A DNA stretch of 64,000 nucleotides from Castor canadensis (taxonomy: Eukaryota > Chordata > Mammalia > Rodentia > Castoridae): NCBI RefSeq assembly GCF_047511655.1, contig NC_133397.1, positions 19,679,501 through 19,743,500 of the forward strand, written 5' to 3'. The first letter of the stretch is position 1. Every line of letters begins with the position of its first letter. The notes under the pieces are model-generated. The model was given only the letters and a program-made list of their open reading frames with translations. It was not told the origin of the DNA and ran no database searches. The position numbers and the translations under genes were made by a program. Shown here piece by piece: positions 12,155 through 21,990 of this stretch.

Positions 12155-12210
12155 TATTGTGTGTGCCTGTGTGTGTCTGTGTGATGTGTGTGCATGGGAT
12201 TGTGTGTGTT
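12155..12210. repeat. TG-rich microsatellite
   Basis: Imperfect TG dinucleotide tract interrupted by CC and CA steps. Imperfect TG tracts are common and usually neutral. Confidence 0.85.
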
Positions 12211-12332
12211 TTAACTTGTCTGCATATTAATCTGTATCTGTACAATTTCCTAACACACCAAGTTTTGTGTTTTGTTTTTTATACTTTAATAAAAGATAAC
12301 AGAGCATATTTCCTCAGACTATTAAAAAAAAA

Positions 12333-12646
12333 GACCTCAACAGGTTCACATCTGTAATCCTAGTGCTTGGGAAACAGATAGGAGGATCACAGTTTGAGGC
12401 TAGCCTAGGCAAAAAGTGAGACTGTATCTCAAACACCAAGCTGAGTATAGTGGCCTATACCTGTAATCCCAGATATGCAGGAAGCAGAAATAGGAGGATT
12501 GCAGTCTGAGGCCAGTCCCAGGCAAAAGTATGAGACCCTATCTGAAAAACAAATAAACCAAAAAGGGATGGGGACATGGCTCAAGTGGTAGTGCTCCTGA
12601 CTCCTAAGCACGAGATACTAAGTTCAAACCCCATACCATTAAAAAA
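12333..12646 (+). mobile_element. Trimeric B1-B1-ID SINE
   Basis: Three units are joined. The first B1-like unit (12333-12420) has GGTTCACATCTGTAATCC and GGAGGATCACAGTTTGAGG. The second (about 12436-12560) has CCTGTAATCCCAG and GGAGGATTGCAGTCTGAGG. The ID unit (about 12564-12640) has GGCTCAAGTGGTAGTGCTCC and GTTCAAACCCC before a short A-tail. B1 derives from 7SL RNA and ID from a tRNA. The same order recurs at 25.4, 51.4 and 56.0 kb and on the minus strand at 15.5 and 62.9 kb, so it is a family and not a chance junction. Confidence 0.85.
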
Positions 12647-12654
12647 TAGTCAAT

Positions 12655-12758
12655 AATATGGGCAATCTAACCAATGTACAATGTAAGGCTATTGGGAATT
12701 GGCACAATGAATCCCCCCTGTACAATGAACATATGCTAATAAAAAATGAAAAAAAATC
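12655..12758 (+). mobile_element. L1 3'-terminal fragment
   Basis: The segment ends GAATCCCCCCTGTACAATGAACATATGCTAATAAAAAATG with an A-rich tail. This resembles the 3' termini of rodent L1 subfamilies (TGTACAATTAATA...CTAATAAAAA). It lies directly after the trimeric SINE. No ORF2 sequence precedes it, so only the last ~100 nt remain. Confidence 0.5.
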
Positions 12759-13097
12759 TCTGAGCTATAATCAAGCAGGAAATATTTCAGCCCAAGAAGC
12801 AAAACTCTGGGGGAGAATGCATGAAGGAGCTGAGGGGCTGGAGATGGAGGACCAGTTCCACTCCACTCTGCTGGTGGAGATCCTGCAGTTTCTTCCCAAA
12901 TTTGTCACTCAGCTCCTAGACTATGAAGAACTGCTGAGAAAAGAACTGAAGAGGACCCCTGCTAGAAACTACCAGTGAAGCCATATTTTTGGGGACTAAA
13001 CTGTACCTCTAAATAAGCAAGCATCTTTGGATTAGATGGACAAGCCAAGAAGCCCAGAAGTCAAGCCTGGAAGTGGGAAATTAGTCTCTAGAGAAAA
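12759..13097 (+). other. Unassigned segment with a coding-like frame
   Basis: From the ATG at 12817 to the TGA ending at 12978 a frame reads acidic and leucine-rich residues (MHEGAEGLEMEDQ, then LLVEILQFLPKFVTQLLDYE). It looks amphipathic and more protein-like than its neighbours. I do not recognise a family, and the same frame runs upstream into L1 3'-end sequence. It could be a processed-pseudogene tail, an unrecognised exon or chance. Confidence 0.25.
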
Positions 13098-13280
13098 GGT
13101 GCTCAAAGTGCGGTCCTCAGACTGATACATTAGTATCACTTTGGAACATAGAAATATGAATTCTTGGACCCCCTCCTCCAATCTATCAAATCAGATACTT
13201 TGTGGTTGAGATCTCACGACCTGTGTTTCAACAATCCCTTCATAAGACTCTGATACAAGCTCAAGTTTGAGAACCACTGT
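13098..13280 (-). mobile_element. MER5-type (hAT-Charlie) DNA transposon remnant
   Basis: The ends read GGTGCTCAAAGTGCGGTCC and CAAGTTTGAGAACCACTG. These are the reverse-complement orientation of MER5A, a ~190-bp non-autonomous hAT element with inverted ends like CAGTGGTTCTCAAA. Between them, ATACATTAGTATCACTTTGGAACAT keeps the expected order. The length (~183 bp) fits an almost complete element. No transposase is encoded. Confidence 0.75.
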
Positions 13281-14689
13281 TCAAGGAAGATGGAAAATCA
13301 GTCCCATTATGCAAAAGACTCAAGAATACAGACACGGACTCCTCTGAAACACTGAGTCAGCCAGTTGTGAGGATCTTTTTCTTTTGTGCAGGGCTGTCAC
13401 ATCTGGTTGTGAAAGCTGAGCACTGTGCAAATTCTCCCAGACCAGGAGATAATTATATCCTAAGTAATTAGCTTCCTAGAATACATATGCCTCCAAAGGG
13501 GTGCTTTTTTCTAATGTAAGCCAACGTAACAGCTCATTTTATCTTCACTCTTCAACCAAATAAATAAGCAAATAAATCTCAACCTTCATGCTGAAGAGTG
13601 GAGGGACAGCAGGTGGAAATCAGCATCTTATCCCTTGAGATGGATAGACAAATGGCTTAGCCATGAATGGTGACTTCTTTCCCCACAGAAACTTGAGTTC
13701 ACTAAAGCCAGTTTCCCACAGCCAACCTAAAGTGAATTACAGAACAAAACGCTGAAGCTCCTAGCTACAAAACATCCTCAGAAAAAGAGAACATCCTTGA
13801 GTCAGCCCATGTCCATCCTGTAACCAGAGTTCTCCAACAACAGAAGCCATTTGTGAATGTGCTAAGACGTGCTAAGGTCCAGATCCAAGAAACCAGCCCA
13901 GGTGACAGCAGTGCCATGTGAAGCGCACACAGAGACCACTTCCTTATCTTGGAGAGGCGTCAGCATGCATTTTATAGGCCTCACTGACCTCCAACATAAA
14001 ATATCGATCCCTTCATCCGTGCAACTTCCCCAGGTCCCAGCATCAACCAAAACAGGCAGGCAGAGTGTCCTCTCCAAATTAAGCAAGGTCTTCAGGCAAG
14101 CTGGAAAAATGTCCTGTTTGCCTCTATCACCAGCTCTTCCAGAAAGAGGCTGCCAGGAGGCAGCCCACTTTGTGCCTGCTCACGGCATGACTCTGTTCCA
14201 TCATCAAGAAACCCATGGGATTAGGGCAGTTGGGGTAGAGAGGTACTTCCACCCCTTGACTTTGTTCTCATTGTTCACCAGATACAGAACAATAATTACT
14301 TTGTGTGTTACACTCTGGGTAATCAATTCCAATCCCCTGGAGGCTTCCTGGGTTTGCTAAGAACATTCACTGTCCAGTTTCTAATCTATGCTTTTGACTG
14401 GCACAACTTGAACATACTGTCATCATTTTAAAGAAAGGGAGAGAAGAGGAAATGAGAAAACAAGGGCAAAAGGAGCAGAAGAGAGGGAGGGAGGAAGAGC
14501 TTGATCCTGCCATTCTCTAGCTTTAAAACCTCCCCTTTGTCTGGACAAAATGCCTATGCCCCCCAATCCCACCCCTTTCGAGGCCCTAATAGCCTGATTC
14601 CAGAACTTGCCTGTACATGTCTATACTGAGTTCTCAAGGGCAAATGAAATGACAATGATAATGTAATAATAGCATTACTCACACAACTC
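13281..14689. other. Unassigned sequence
   Basis: No element or exon was recognised. A 163-codon open frame at 13869-14360 begins at GTG, has no motif I know and overlaps a minus-strand frame. A purine-rich run lies at about 14433-14500. Confidence 0.35.
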
Positions 14690-14915
14690 AGCTGGTCTAG
14701 ACTAAATGCCAGAATGTTTCTGGAACTCATCTTGAAGATTCACAGCAATCATATGAAGTTAATTACTAGTATTATCATTATTTTACTGATGAGAAAATGG
14801 TGGCCTCAAAAAAGTTACATAAGTCAACCACAATCAATTAGCTAATAAGTGGAGAACCTAGGATTTGGACCCCAGCATTCTGACCCCACATCCCCATACT
14901 CCTAATCACCAGCTT
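14690..14915 (+). mobile_element. MIR SINE
   Basis: In order: TAAATGCCAGAATGTTTCTGG, a block like CACAGCAATCATATGAAGTTAATTACTAGTATTATC, ATTTTACTGATGAGAAAATGG, AGTTACATAAGTCAACCAC, and GAGAACCTAGGATTTGGACCCC. This follows MIR from the core to the 3' end, so most of the element is present. Confidence 0.75.
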
Positions 14916-15139
14916 CACCTTCTCCTGACTTGGAACTCCCAGGCTCTTCCAGGATCTGTGCTTCCTGCCAATGGGAGACCACAAGAAGAAAGTCCCTCTC
15001 TCGTGTCATAACTATTTGCCCTGGTCCTCAGACTCAAGTTAGAGAAAGCCTTGTAGTACCACAATTAGATATAAAATAATCAAGAAATACAATCTCTGGT
15101 CCTATGAACTCTCAGATTCCCTGCACTAACACAAGATTT

Positions 15140-15310
15140 CACAAACTAGTTGCTCAATAAACATGTGTTGACTGAGCATGTTCTCAAATTCTCTCATTCA
15201 GTAAATTGTTAGATTAGACAACATGCTAGATGATTTCCCTATGGACACATCAGCTAAGCCTCACAGGAACTTGAGTAGGTGTTTTTATCCTTATTTTCAG
15301 AAGGGGGCAT
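15140..15310 (+). mobile_element. MIR/L2-type tail plus second MIR-like fragment
   Basis: TTGCTCAATAAACATGTGTTGACTGAG (near 15149-15175) is the usual L2/MIR terminus (GCTCAATAAATATTTGTTGA). Next comes a MIR-like block with AAGCCTCACAGGAACTTGAGTAGG and TTTTTATCCTTATTTTCAGAAGG. The pieces are diverged and may be one or two elements. Confidence 0.5.
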
Positions 15311-15504
15311 AGAATTCAGAAATAGAAGCAGCTTTCAGCTTTCTTGGGGGGGTTCATAGCTGGGGGGGAAAAGAGTCCTTGAAAAGCAGGAGTTCAGTAA
15401 GAGAGCTTGAGCTTTAGTCACAGCTAATCAGACAACTCTATACCTCCAACCATCTCAAATATCTTTTCCCCGTGCTTGATATTTTCACTTTGCTGATGAA
15501 TTTT

Positions 15505-15765
15505 TCTTTTTGGTAGCAGGGATAGAACTCAAGGCTTCACACTTGCTAGACAAGTGCTCCACCACTTGAGCCATGCTCTAGTCCTATTACTTTTTTTAGC
15601 TTGTTTTTTCAGATAGGATCTCACACTTTTGCCTAGACTGGCTGAGGACCACAATCCTCCTACCTCTGCCCCTTGATTAGCTAGAATTATAGGTATGTTC
15701 TGCCATGCTTGGCCTCTTTTTTGAGATAAGATCTTGCTAATTTTTTTGCCCCATGCCCTTTTTCA
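15505..15765 (-). mobile_element. Trimeric SINE, 5'-truncated, with target-site duplication
   Basis: On the minus strand this reads a remnant of the first B1 tail, a full B1 unit (GGCCAAGCATGGCAGAACAT, GGAGGATTGTGGTCC) and an ID unit (GGCTCAAGTGGTGGAGCAC, CTAGCAAGTGTGAAGCC). The 12-bp direct repeat CTGATGAATTTT flanks it at 15493-15504 and 15766-15777, exactly at its ends. That marks L1-mediated insertion. The 5' unit is cut short, as is common in target-primed insertion. Confidence 0.85.
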
Positions 15766-15784
15766 CTGATGAATTTTGATTTCT

Positions 15785-16480
15785 CAAATAGGATTACCCC
15801 CTCAAATAGAATTACTGGAACAGCAATATTACTGCATCACAAATCCCCTCAAAACTTATTGGCTTGGACTGGGGATGGTGATGTGTGCCTGTCATCCCAG
15901 CACTAAAGAGATAGAGGCCAGAAGATCATGAGTTTCAGGCCAACCTAGATTAATAGTAAATTCAAGGCCAGCCTGAATTACATAGTGAGATCCTGTCTCA
16001 AACAAACAACAAAAAGAAAATCTTAGTGGCTTAAAACAATCACTTTATTTTATTTACCATCTTGTGGGGTCAGGAATTTGGGAAGGGCTTGTTTGAGCAA
16101 TTCTCTCTTGAGGCCATTCATGTAGTAGTAAGGAGTTGTCAGGTGGGCCAGTGACATATGAAGGCTCAAAGAGACTGGATGACTCACTCACCTGTGGGTC
16201 TTGATGCTGGGTGCTGTCTGGGAACTCAGTTGTGTCTCTCCAGAAAAGTGGCCACTGGGTGGTTGGAATCTTACACGGTATCTGGCTTCCTCCAGGGTAT
16301 GAGTCCCAAGAGAACAGGCAGAAGCTATGTGGTCTTTGTGACCTAGCTTTCAAAGCCACCCAGAGTCACTTCTACCACATTCTATTAAACAGCACACAGT
16401 CTCCCAGAATCAAGGAAAAAAGATTGCCTATCTATGGAAAGAGTATCAAAGAATTTGTAGACATTTTTATTAATACCTAT
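15785..16480 (-). mobile_element. Unassigned ancient repeat interrupted by a B1
   Basis: Segments such as GGCTTAAAACAATCACTTTATT, GGTCAGGAATTTGGGAAGGGC, AGAGAACAGGCAGAAGC and CAAAGAATTTGTAGACATTTTT follow the order of a common old mammalian repeat, read from its far end. I cannot assign the Repbase name. A B1 at 15866-16021 interrupts it. The open frames at 16.05-16.48 kb lie in this repeat and are not genes. Confidence 0.5.
15866..16021 (+). mobile_element. B1 SINE with target-site duplication
   Basis: A 7SL-derived SINE with GTGTGCCTGTCATCCCAGCAC, the TAGAGGCCAGAAGATCATGAG core and an internal repeat of the CAAGGCCAGCCTG segment typical of rodent B1, ending GATCCTGTCTCAAAC and A-rich sequence. 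Flanking repeats CTTATTGGCTT (15855-15865) and CTTAGTGGCTT (16022-16032) differ at one base and are consistent with a target-site duplication. Confidence 0.9.
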
Positions 16481-16499
16481 TGATCATTCACCCCGGTGT

Positions 16500-17075
16500 A
16501 AACTAAACTCAGCCTGGCTCCTTTGTGGGACTGGCAGTCTCCAAAGATAGCCACCATTAATTCCTTCCCCCCCCCCATAGCATACATGCCACTTTCATCA
16601 GAAGGTAACACCTTTTTTACCTTCCCCTTGGATATGGGTTGCCCAAATGATTTTCCTTGATCAACATGGCACTTGGCAGAGTGACTCTGCAGTTATTGGT
16701 CTAATCTTTAGAAGAACCAGCAGCTTCCACTTCCCCTAGAGGGGAAGGCAGACAGCATGTGGTAACTTCTCTGAGTCCAGTTACTGTGAGGAAGCCTAAG
16801 CCAGCTTGTGCAGCTGCCACATAAAGGAACCAGAGCCCCAAGTCCATGACCCATTGAATTGCCCCAGCCATACTTGGCCACAGTAATCTTTCTAGTCCCA
16901 ACCAGACATGGCAGAGCACATGCAATCAGGCAATTAATTGTCTCCACTTTGCCCTGTCCAAATTCCTGACCCACAGACGGATGAGGAAATAAAATGGGGT
17001 AATTTTGAAACACTGTTTTAAGATGGTTTGTTACACATATGTAGATACTTTCTAATGTTTCCCCAAAACTGGCCA
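16500..17075 (+). mobile_element. Ancient LTR-like mammalian repeat
   Basis: The order CCAAAGATAGCCACCATTAATTCC, TGAGGAAGCCTAAGCCAGC, ACAAACGGATGAGGAAATAA-like and CTGTTTTAAGATGGTTTGTTACAC is that of an old LTR ending in a TTGTTTTAAGCCACTAAGTTTGGGG...TTTGTTAC block. The assignment to an ERVL/MaLR-type LTR is from memory and the family is not named. Confidence 0.45.
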
Positions 17076-19010
17076 CATGGTAGCAGAGAAAAAGAAAGCC
17101 CAGCATTTAAAGCTCGACTGGTAGGATGAGTGGGTGGTGTGGAGAGAAGATGGAGGTGTCACTTAAATGAGACAGGGCAGCCGGCAGGGCGGGAGCTGGG
17201 TGAGATTGCAGAAGGGAACATGGGAGGAAGCCAAGAATATATCTGCCCTGTTTCCAGATTTTGTCCAGAAATGTAAGGAAAGGAGATTCTTTTTCCATTT
17301 TTAACTTATTCCCCCTTATTCACTGACCCTCCTCGAAAGACACAAGTTGGTCAGAAGATTATGTGCTAAACTGGATTTTTAATGTATTTTATTTTTACAT
17401 GTGATACATTTAAAACATGCTGAAAATAACAGAAAACAACTTAACAAACATTCTTGTACTTACCACCAGCATTTAAATAGAATTTTGAGGAGTAGCCGAG
17501 AATCTTAATCAGTTTTCACAGCGTTGCTATTTACAGGAAAGTATGTTCTACCTTCTAAAAAACTGAATTGGCAATGAATTCCTAGGAGACCCCTAACAGT
17601 TAGCAGTAGGATTAAGTATCTGCCTCTGGAAGGTTCTAAAACAAGGTTAATAAGAATCCATCTTCCATATCCATATTGTCTCCCTTCCCCCACCGTTTAG
17701 GTGGCAAGAGCAGTTACACAAAGCCTCCAGAATAGGATTGCTTCTTGTTGAACCACCCTAAACCTTAGTCACTACTATTATTAACACTTTATTCATAAAA
17801 TATCTTGTCCTGTATTCCGTCCCTGAGACAATTGATAGTCAGCCAATTTAATGAACCACCTCAGACCTTTTCCTAATAGGTAAGTGTAACCATTTCCTAA
17901 GGTTGATGTTTGCTAGTTAATAATAAAAAGCCTTCTGGAGACAATGCAGTACAACCCACAATAGGGCACTGACCTAGATGCAGCTATACAGGAGATGTTT
18001 ATGGGGTGCAATGGGATAATCCATTTGTACCTCCAGATCACTTCTCCTCTCTTCTATCCCTGGGAAGCTGACCTGTATGGAGTAAATCTAGGGCTCCCTT
18101 GCTCCTAGCTTTCTACCAAGTACAGTCAATGGGGGAGCACCTGCAAGAGACGAGAAAACAGGAGCGTTCTCCAGGATGTTGATCTTGCTGGTTACCTCTT
18201 GATATAGTTGCTATGACTGTCCCTAACCAAAGCCTGAGTGCCTGTTAAGTGGCCAGTCTGCACAGCCTTCCCATTCCTATGTTCTGGAAACTGTTCCCTA
18301 CCTTTGCTTTTCAGACCTAGGAGAGGTAAGGAGCTCTCCCGTTCCTGTCCTGGGATTCTGCACTATCCCATATGGGTTCCCTTCATCCTGCCTATACCTT
18401 TGATAGTCTAGTAAAGTCCCTTCAAATTACCTAATTTGAGTATGCCATCCTTTTCCTGCTGGGCCTGTAACAAGAAGTAAAACCCCTGGCACCCCTCAAA
18501 TCTTGCCACCATCCTCTCTTTTTGATAACCCAGTCAGGAGGCCACCAGCACACAGGCCCTGTCCCATGTCGAGTGGAGAAGATGCAATCCTGAGAACTCC
18601 TTCAGCTCTGTGTGCCCCAAGCACTCCTGGATCTCCCAGGTACATGGTACCATGAACCTGAAACTACAGATAAAGATGCCTCTGCACTCCTACTCCCACA
18701 AAATGAAATCACCCCTAATTCTGAGCACCTCTCCTATGCTTTATGCTTCTTCATAAAAGGACAGAACATATTATAAGCAAAATGGACTTGCTAAATATAG
18801 TCTATTCAGACTAGGGAAGGCTAAATTATTCATAACCAGCCCAGGATATACAAGGCACGCTAAACACAAATCCATTTTTGATTTGGGTATTTTTTTTCTG
18901 GGACCTGTGTATTCAGAGCCCATGCATTGATCTGGAACTGACCCCCTGGTGCCTGCATTTGTTCTGGATGAAGATCTTAGGACCAGGGCCAATTACCAAG
19001 CTGCAAATAA
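17076..19010. other. Unassigned sequence
   Basis: No recognisable gene or repeat. A segment near 17,380-17,480 (TACATGTGATACATTTAAAACATGC, CTTGTACTTACCACCAGCAT) recalls old LINE 3' sequence but is too weak to call. Confidence 0.3.
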
Positions 19011-19232
19011 CCCCAGTCTCACCCTCTGCAGGACAGCAACCACCACAAGGTCATCAATTGTCCATCCTGTGTAACTGGTGTTAGAGGCATCTGCATCTCG
19101 GAAAGGATCATCAGCGCCCTGCAGAGCCCCAAGGATAAGCGAGCCCTAAAAAAGACATCACTGAAGTCAGGACAGCTCAGCATCCATTGCACCATGAAAG
19201 GCAAGAAGGAACAGTGTGACAGTGACAATTAA
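19011..19232 (+). other. Coding-like open frame of unknown origin
   Basis: After a stop at 19008-19010, 73 codons stay open to a TAA at 19230-19232. The frame includes HHKVINCPSCVTG, RGICISERIISALQSPKDKR and a Lys-rich segment. A pyrimidine-rich stretch ending CTGCAG lies just inside its start and resembles a splice acceptor. I recognise no protein family. There is no in-frame initiating ATG near the start. It may be an exon, a pseudogene fragment or chance. Confidence 0.2.
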
Positions 19233-20402
19233 AGCTACCTCTGAGTCCTAGATGTGATCAATGCCAAGGAAACAATGTGTGAATCCCTTTCATAATGGAA
19301 GTCTCAGACTGCGTAGTTCATTTCAAATTATTTTCAACCCAAGCTCTCTTCACACAGAAGCTGCTGATTGGATTTTTTTCTGTAGTATGAGAATCACTGT
19401 CGAAAATACAGATGTCTGTGAGACACTCGCTAGCGGTATTTTCCAAATAAGACAAAATAGAACCATGAAATAAAACAGATCTCAACTGTTCTCTTTTTTC
19501 CTGAGTTTCACTTCAGGATCTGAAAAAACAGGCAGCTACCATGACCAGAAGAATTGTGGGCACCTCAGAATGTTCCAAGAAAAAGTTGGGGAAGGATACA
19601 ATGGGATGAGTTATGATGGTGAGATCCTCAGGCACAAATTGGCCAAGTTGTTTCTGTCCTAATAGTACAGATTAATCTGTCATAAACACATCATCTCAGT
19701 ACAAAAGTGAATACAAAGTTTAGTGAACAGTAGTTGGAAAGAAAGAGGGTACATTTGGGAACAGAATGGGATCTTAAGATTTAAATAAACAGAAAGCTTG
19801 GCGATGCATCTGTCCCCAGGTTCATTGCTATTACCTGAGGTCCTTGGAGATGGGGGCTTGTACTTCCTGGACTTGGGTATAGGTCATTCAAAAACATTTT
19901 TTTTAGGTACTTAGGACTGTTTATTACATAGGCTGCAATAGGTAATTAGACTTGGTCAGTCTTATGGAGTCCATTCAGATTGCATATCTTAACAATTTCA
20001 GTGCTAATTTAGCATGAAAATCTTAGGCCATTCAAATTTAAAGGACAAATCTGCTCCTGGTCAATTTGAGTGAATGGTTTGAGGGGCTGCCCTGGGTCCT
20101 CAGTACCAGAGGTCAGAGAGACCTTACCTTACTGTATCGATCTTTTAAGTTAGGACTAGGGACAACACCACAACTTATTATGCCTTCTGTCTCCTGACAA
20201 CAGCACTGCTCACAGCTCCAGAGACAGGCCCAAACTTAAGGATGCTTCGTCTAGACGATTATTGCCAGGCTTCCTTTTACATTCTGTGAAGAATGTGCTT
20301 GATCAATCAAAGAAAAGAGCCAATGATGACAGATTCTGCAAAAACCAGGGAGCAATCAACTCTCCTGGAAGTTATTGAACATTTTGTTCCATTGCCTAAA
20401 TC
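19233..20402. other. Unassigned sequence
   Basis: No repeat or gene was recognised on either strand. A T-run lies at 19895-19904. Confidence 0.35.
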
Positions 20403-20439
20403 TGAAATTTACTGGATGAAGTGCTTCCAGTAAATTTCA
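20403..20439. repeat. Perfect 14-bp inverted repeat (hairpin)
   Basis: The arm TGAAATTTACTGGA (20403-20416) is the exact reverse complement of TCCAGTAAATTTCA (20426-20439), with a 9-nt loop. A further pairing, TTGTTC (20384-20389) with GAACAA (20444-20449), lies outside after an asymmetric bulge. It sits outside any recognised repeat. No terminator or attachment-site role is claimed. Confidence 0.9.
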
Positions 20440-20509
20440 AACAGAACAAGTCCCAGCCACAGAGAAAGAAGAAATGGTTCATGCTGGGAACCACTAAGCT
20501 ACCATGGAA

Positions 20510-20690
20510 AGGGGCCTGGGCTCCAACAGCAGCTCCACAGCCTGTCAGCTGGGGGCCTTGAACAAGTCTCTCAACCTCTCTATAATTAGATGAAAATGTA
20601 AACAGAGTTCAACAAGCATCCTGCAAAAGGCAAAGTGCTGTACAACTGTAGGAGATAACTATTATTTTCACGTTGGAAACCATCACAGTC
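20510..20690 (+). mobile_element. MIR SINE
   Basis: The order CACAGCCTGTCAGCTGGGGGCCTTGAACAAGTCTCTCAACCTCTCTATAATTAGATGAAAATG follows the MIR core (TAGCTGTGTGACCTTGGGCAAGTCACTTAACCTCTCTG...). It continues as GCAAAGTGCTGTACAACTG. The copy is diverged. Confidence 0.65.
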
Positions 20691-20710
20691 TTAAAAGATT
20701 TTTCTTTGAA

Positions 20711-20877
20711 CCAGTGCTTCCCAAAGTGTGGTCCCCTCATCAGCCTTACCTAGAAACTTGTTAATAATGCAAATTATCAGAATTCTTAGTGGTGGAAGAG
20801 TAAGAAGGTGAAGTTTGTGTTTAACCAGCCCTGCAAGGGCTTCCATTTCAGTACACAGTCCAGTATGAGAACTGCTG
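20711..20877 (-). mobile_element. MER5-type (hAT-Charlie) remnant
   Basis: The ends CCAGTGCTTCCCAAAGTGTGG and AGTATGAGAACTGCTG are the diverged inverted ends of MER5A. The inner block CATCAGCCTTACCTAGAAACTTGTTAATAATGCAAATT is the reverse-orientation MER5A core. It is a non-autonomous element, near full length at ~167 bp, in the same orientation as the copy at 13.1 kb. Confidence 0.8.
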
Positions 20878-21889
20878 TCTGAAGGAACTTGTGCCTTGTT
20901 GCAGTAGTCATGTCTCCTCCTTATGATAACCTTTACTGCCTAGTTAAGCCCACCAAGCCTTCCTCATTCAAGAACAGATGACAGGTGGATGAGATGTAGA
21001 GAAAAGGGGCCACCCCCATTCCCTGCCTTTGGAGAAGTACAGACTAAAAGGGAGCCAGAACAGCATCAATACACAATGGGCAAATGAGCAGAGGTCACCA
21101 GATTGAATGCTGACATGTTTTGCAGGTGTTGGCACCTTGACAGAGACTGGTGCTATGGGGGAGCAATGGTCTGAAAGAACATTAATTGTATGTGGAAAGG
21201 CAGAGAAGAGGAAGTTCTTGGGTATATTTAGGTGACAGGCAGGACAAGAGGGAACAGTAGGCACAAGGGTCCAAGTACAAATTAGGGTAGGTGGGATGAA
21301 GAATAGAGAAGAATCAGCTCACCATCACCAAGTAATTCCCTTAAGGGCACTTTGTAGCTCAAAGCTAATATTCTGCATTCAGTTCAGATGAAGATTCTTA
21401 AATTAGTCAACCACACAGACCCTTCCAAGTTACATAGTGTGCTTAATCTTCAATCCCCCCTCAAATCTATCCTCACCCCCTGCCAACCACATTAGGCCTA
21501 TAAATAGAGAATCTTCAGGAGAAGGAGTAGCTGAAATTTCATGGTTTATTAGGATGATTATATATTATTAATGTAATAATTACATACATGGTTATATAGC
21601 ATTATTATCATGTCTATATTCTAGCTTTATTAACCATAAACTATCATTTTTGCTTTTAAGGTTTTTATGTTTTTTTAAAGGGTTTTAATTATTTGTAATT
21701 TTATTCAAATGCACCCTGAAGTTTTAGGATAAAGGATGCTGCTCTAAAAAATCTAATAGATAAATAAATATTTGACATCTACTATCATTTCAAGAAATTT
21801 AAACTACTATTAAGAGTATTAAAAGGTTTGGCTATCCAAATGTGAGGTTGAGAAGGATACTGTCTAGTTTGAAATAATTACGGGTAAAA
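20878..21889. other. Unassigned sequence, AT-rich from 21,540
   Basis: No gene or repeat was recognised. The part from about 21,540 to 21,800 is strongly AT-rich, with several ATTAT/TTATT steps but no clean microsatellite. Confidence 0.35.
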
Positions 21890-21990
21890 TCATTTGTTGA
21901 TTCATTCATTCAATTTGCAAAAAGGTACTGAGTGCCTGCCACAGGCAGGGACATACTTGAGAGACTGAGCAGGACCCCTGGTTCTTAGAC
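21890..21990 (+). mobile_element. MIR/L2-like fragment
   Basis: GATTCATTCATTCAATTTGC followed by GGTACTGAGTGCCTGCCACAGGCAGGG resembles the ATTCATTCAACAAATATTTATTGAGTGCCT start of many old mammalian SINE/LINE copies. It is short, and the family is uncertain. Confidence 0.4.

Noticed and set aside
13869-14360. 163-codon plus-strand open frame
   Set aside because: Starts at GTG, no recognisable domain, overlaps a minus-strand frame and has no splice or polyadenylation context. Likely chance.
16054-16483. Overlapping open frames on both strands around 16.1-16.5 kb
   Set aside because: They lie in an ancient interspersed repeat and have no coding signature.
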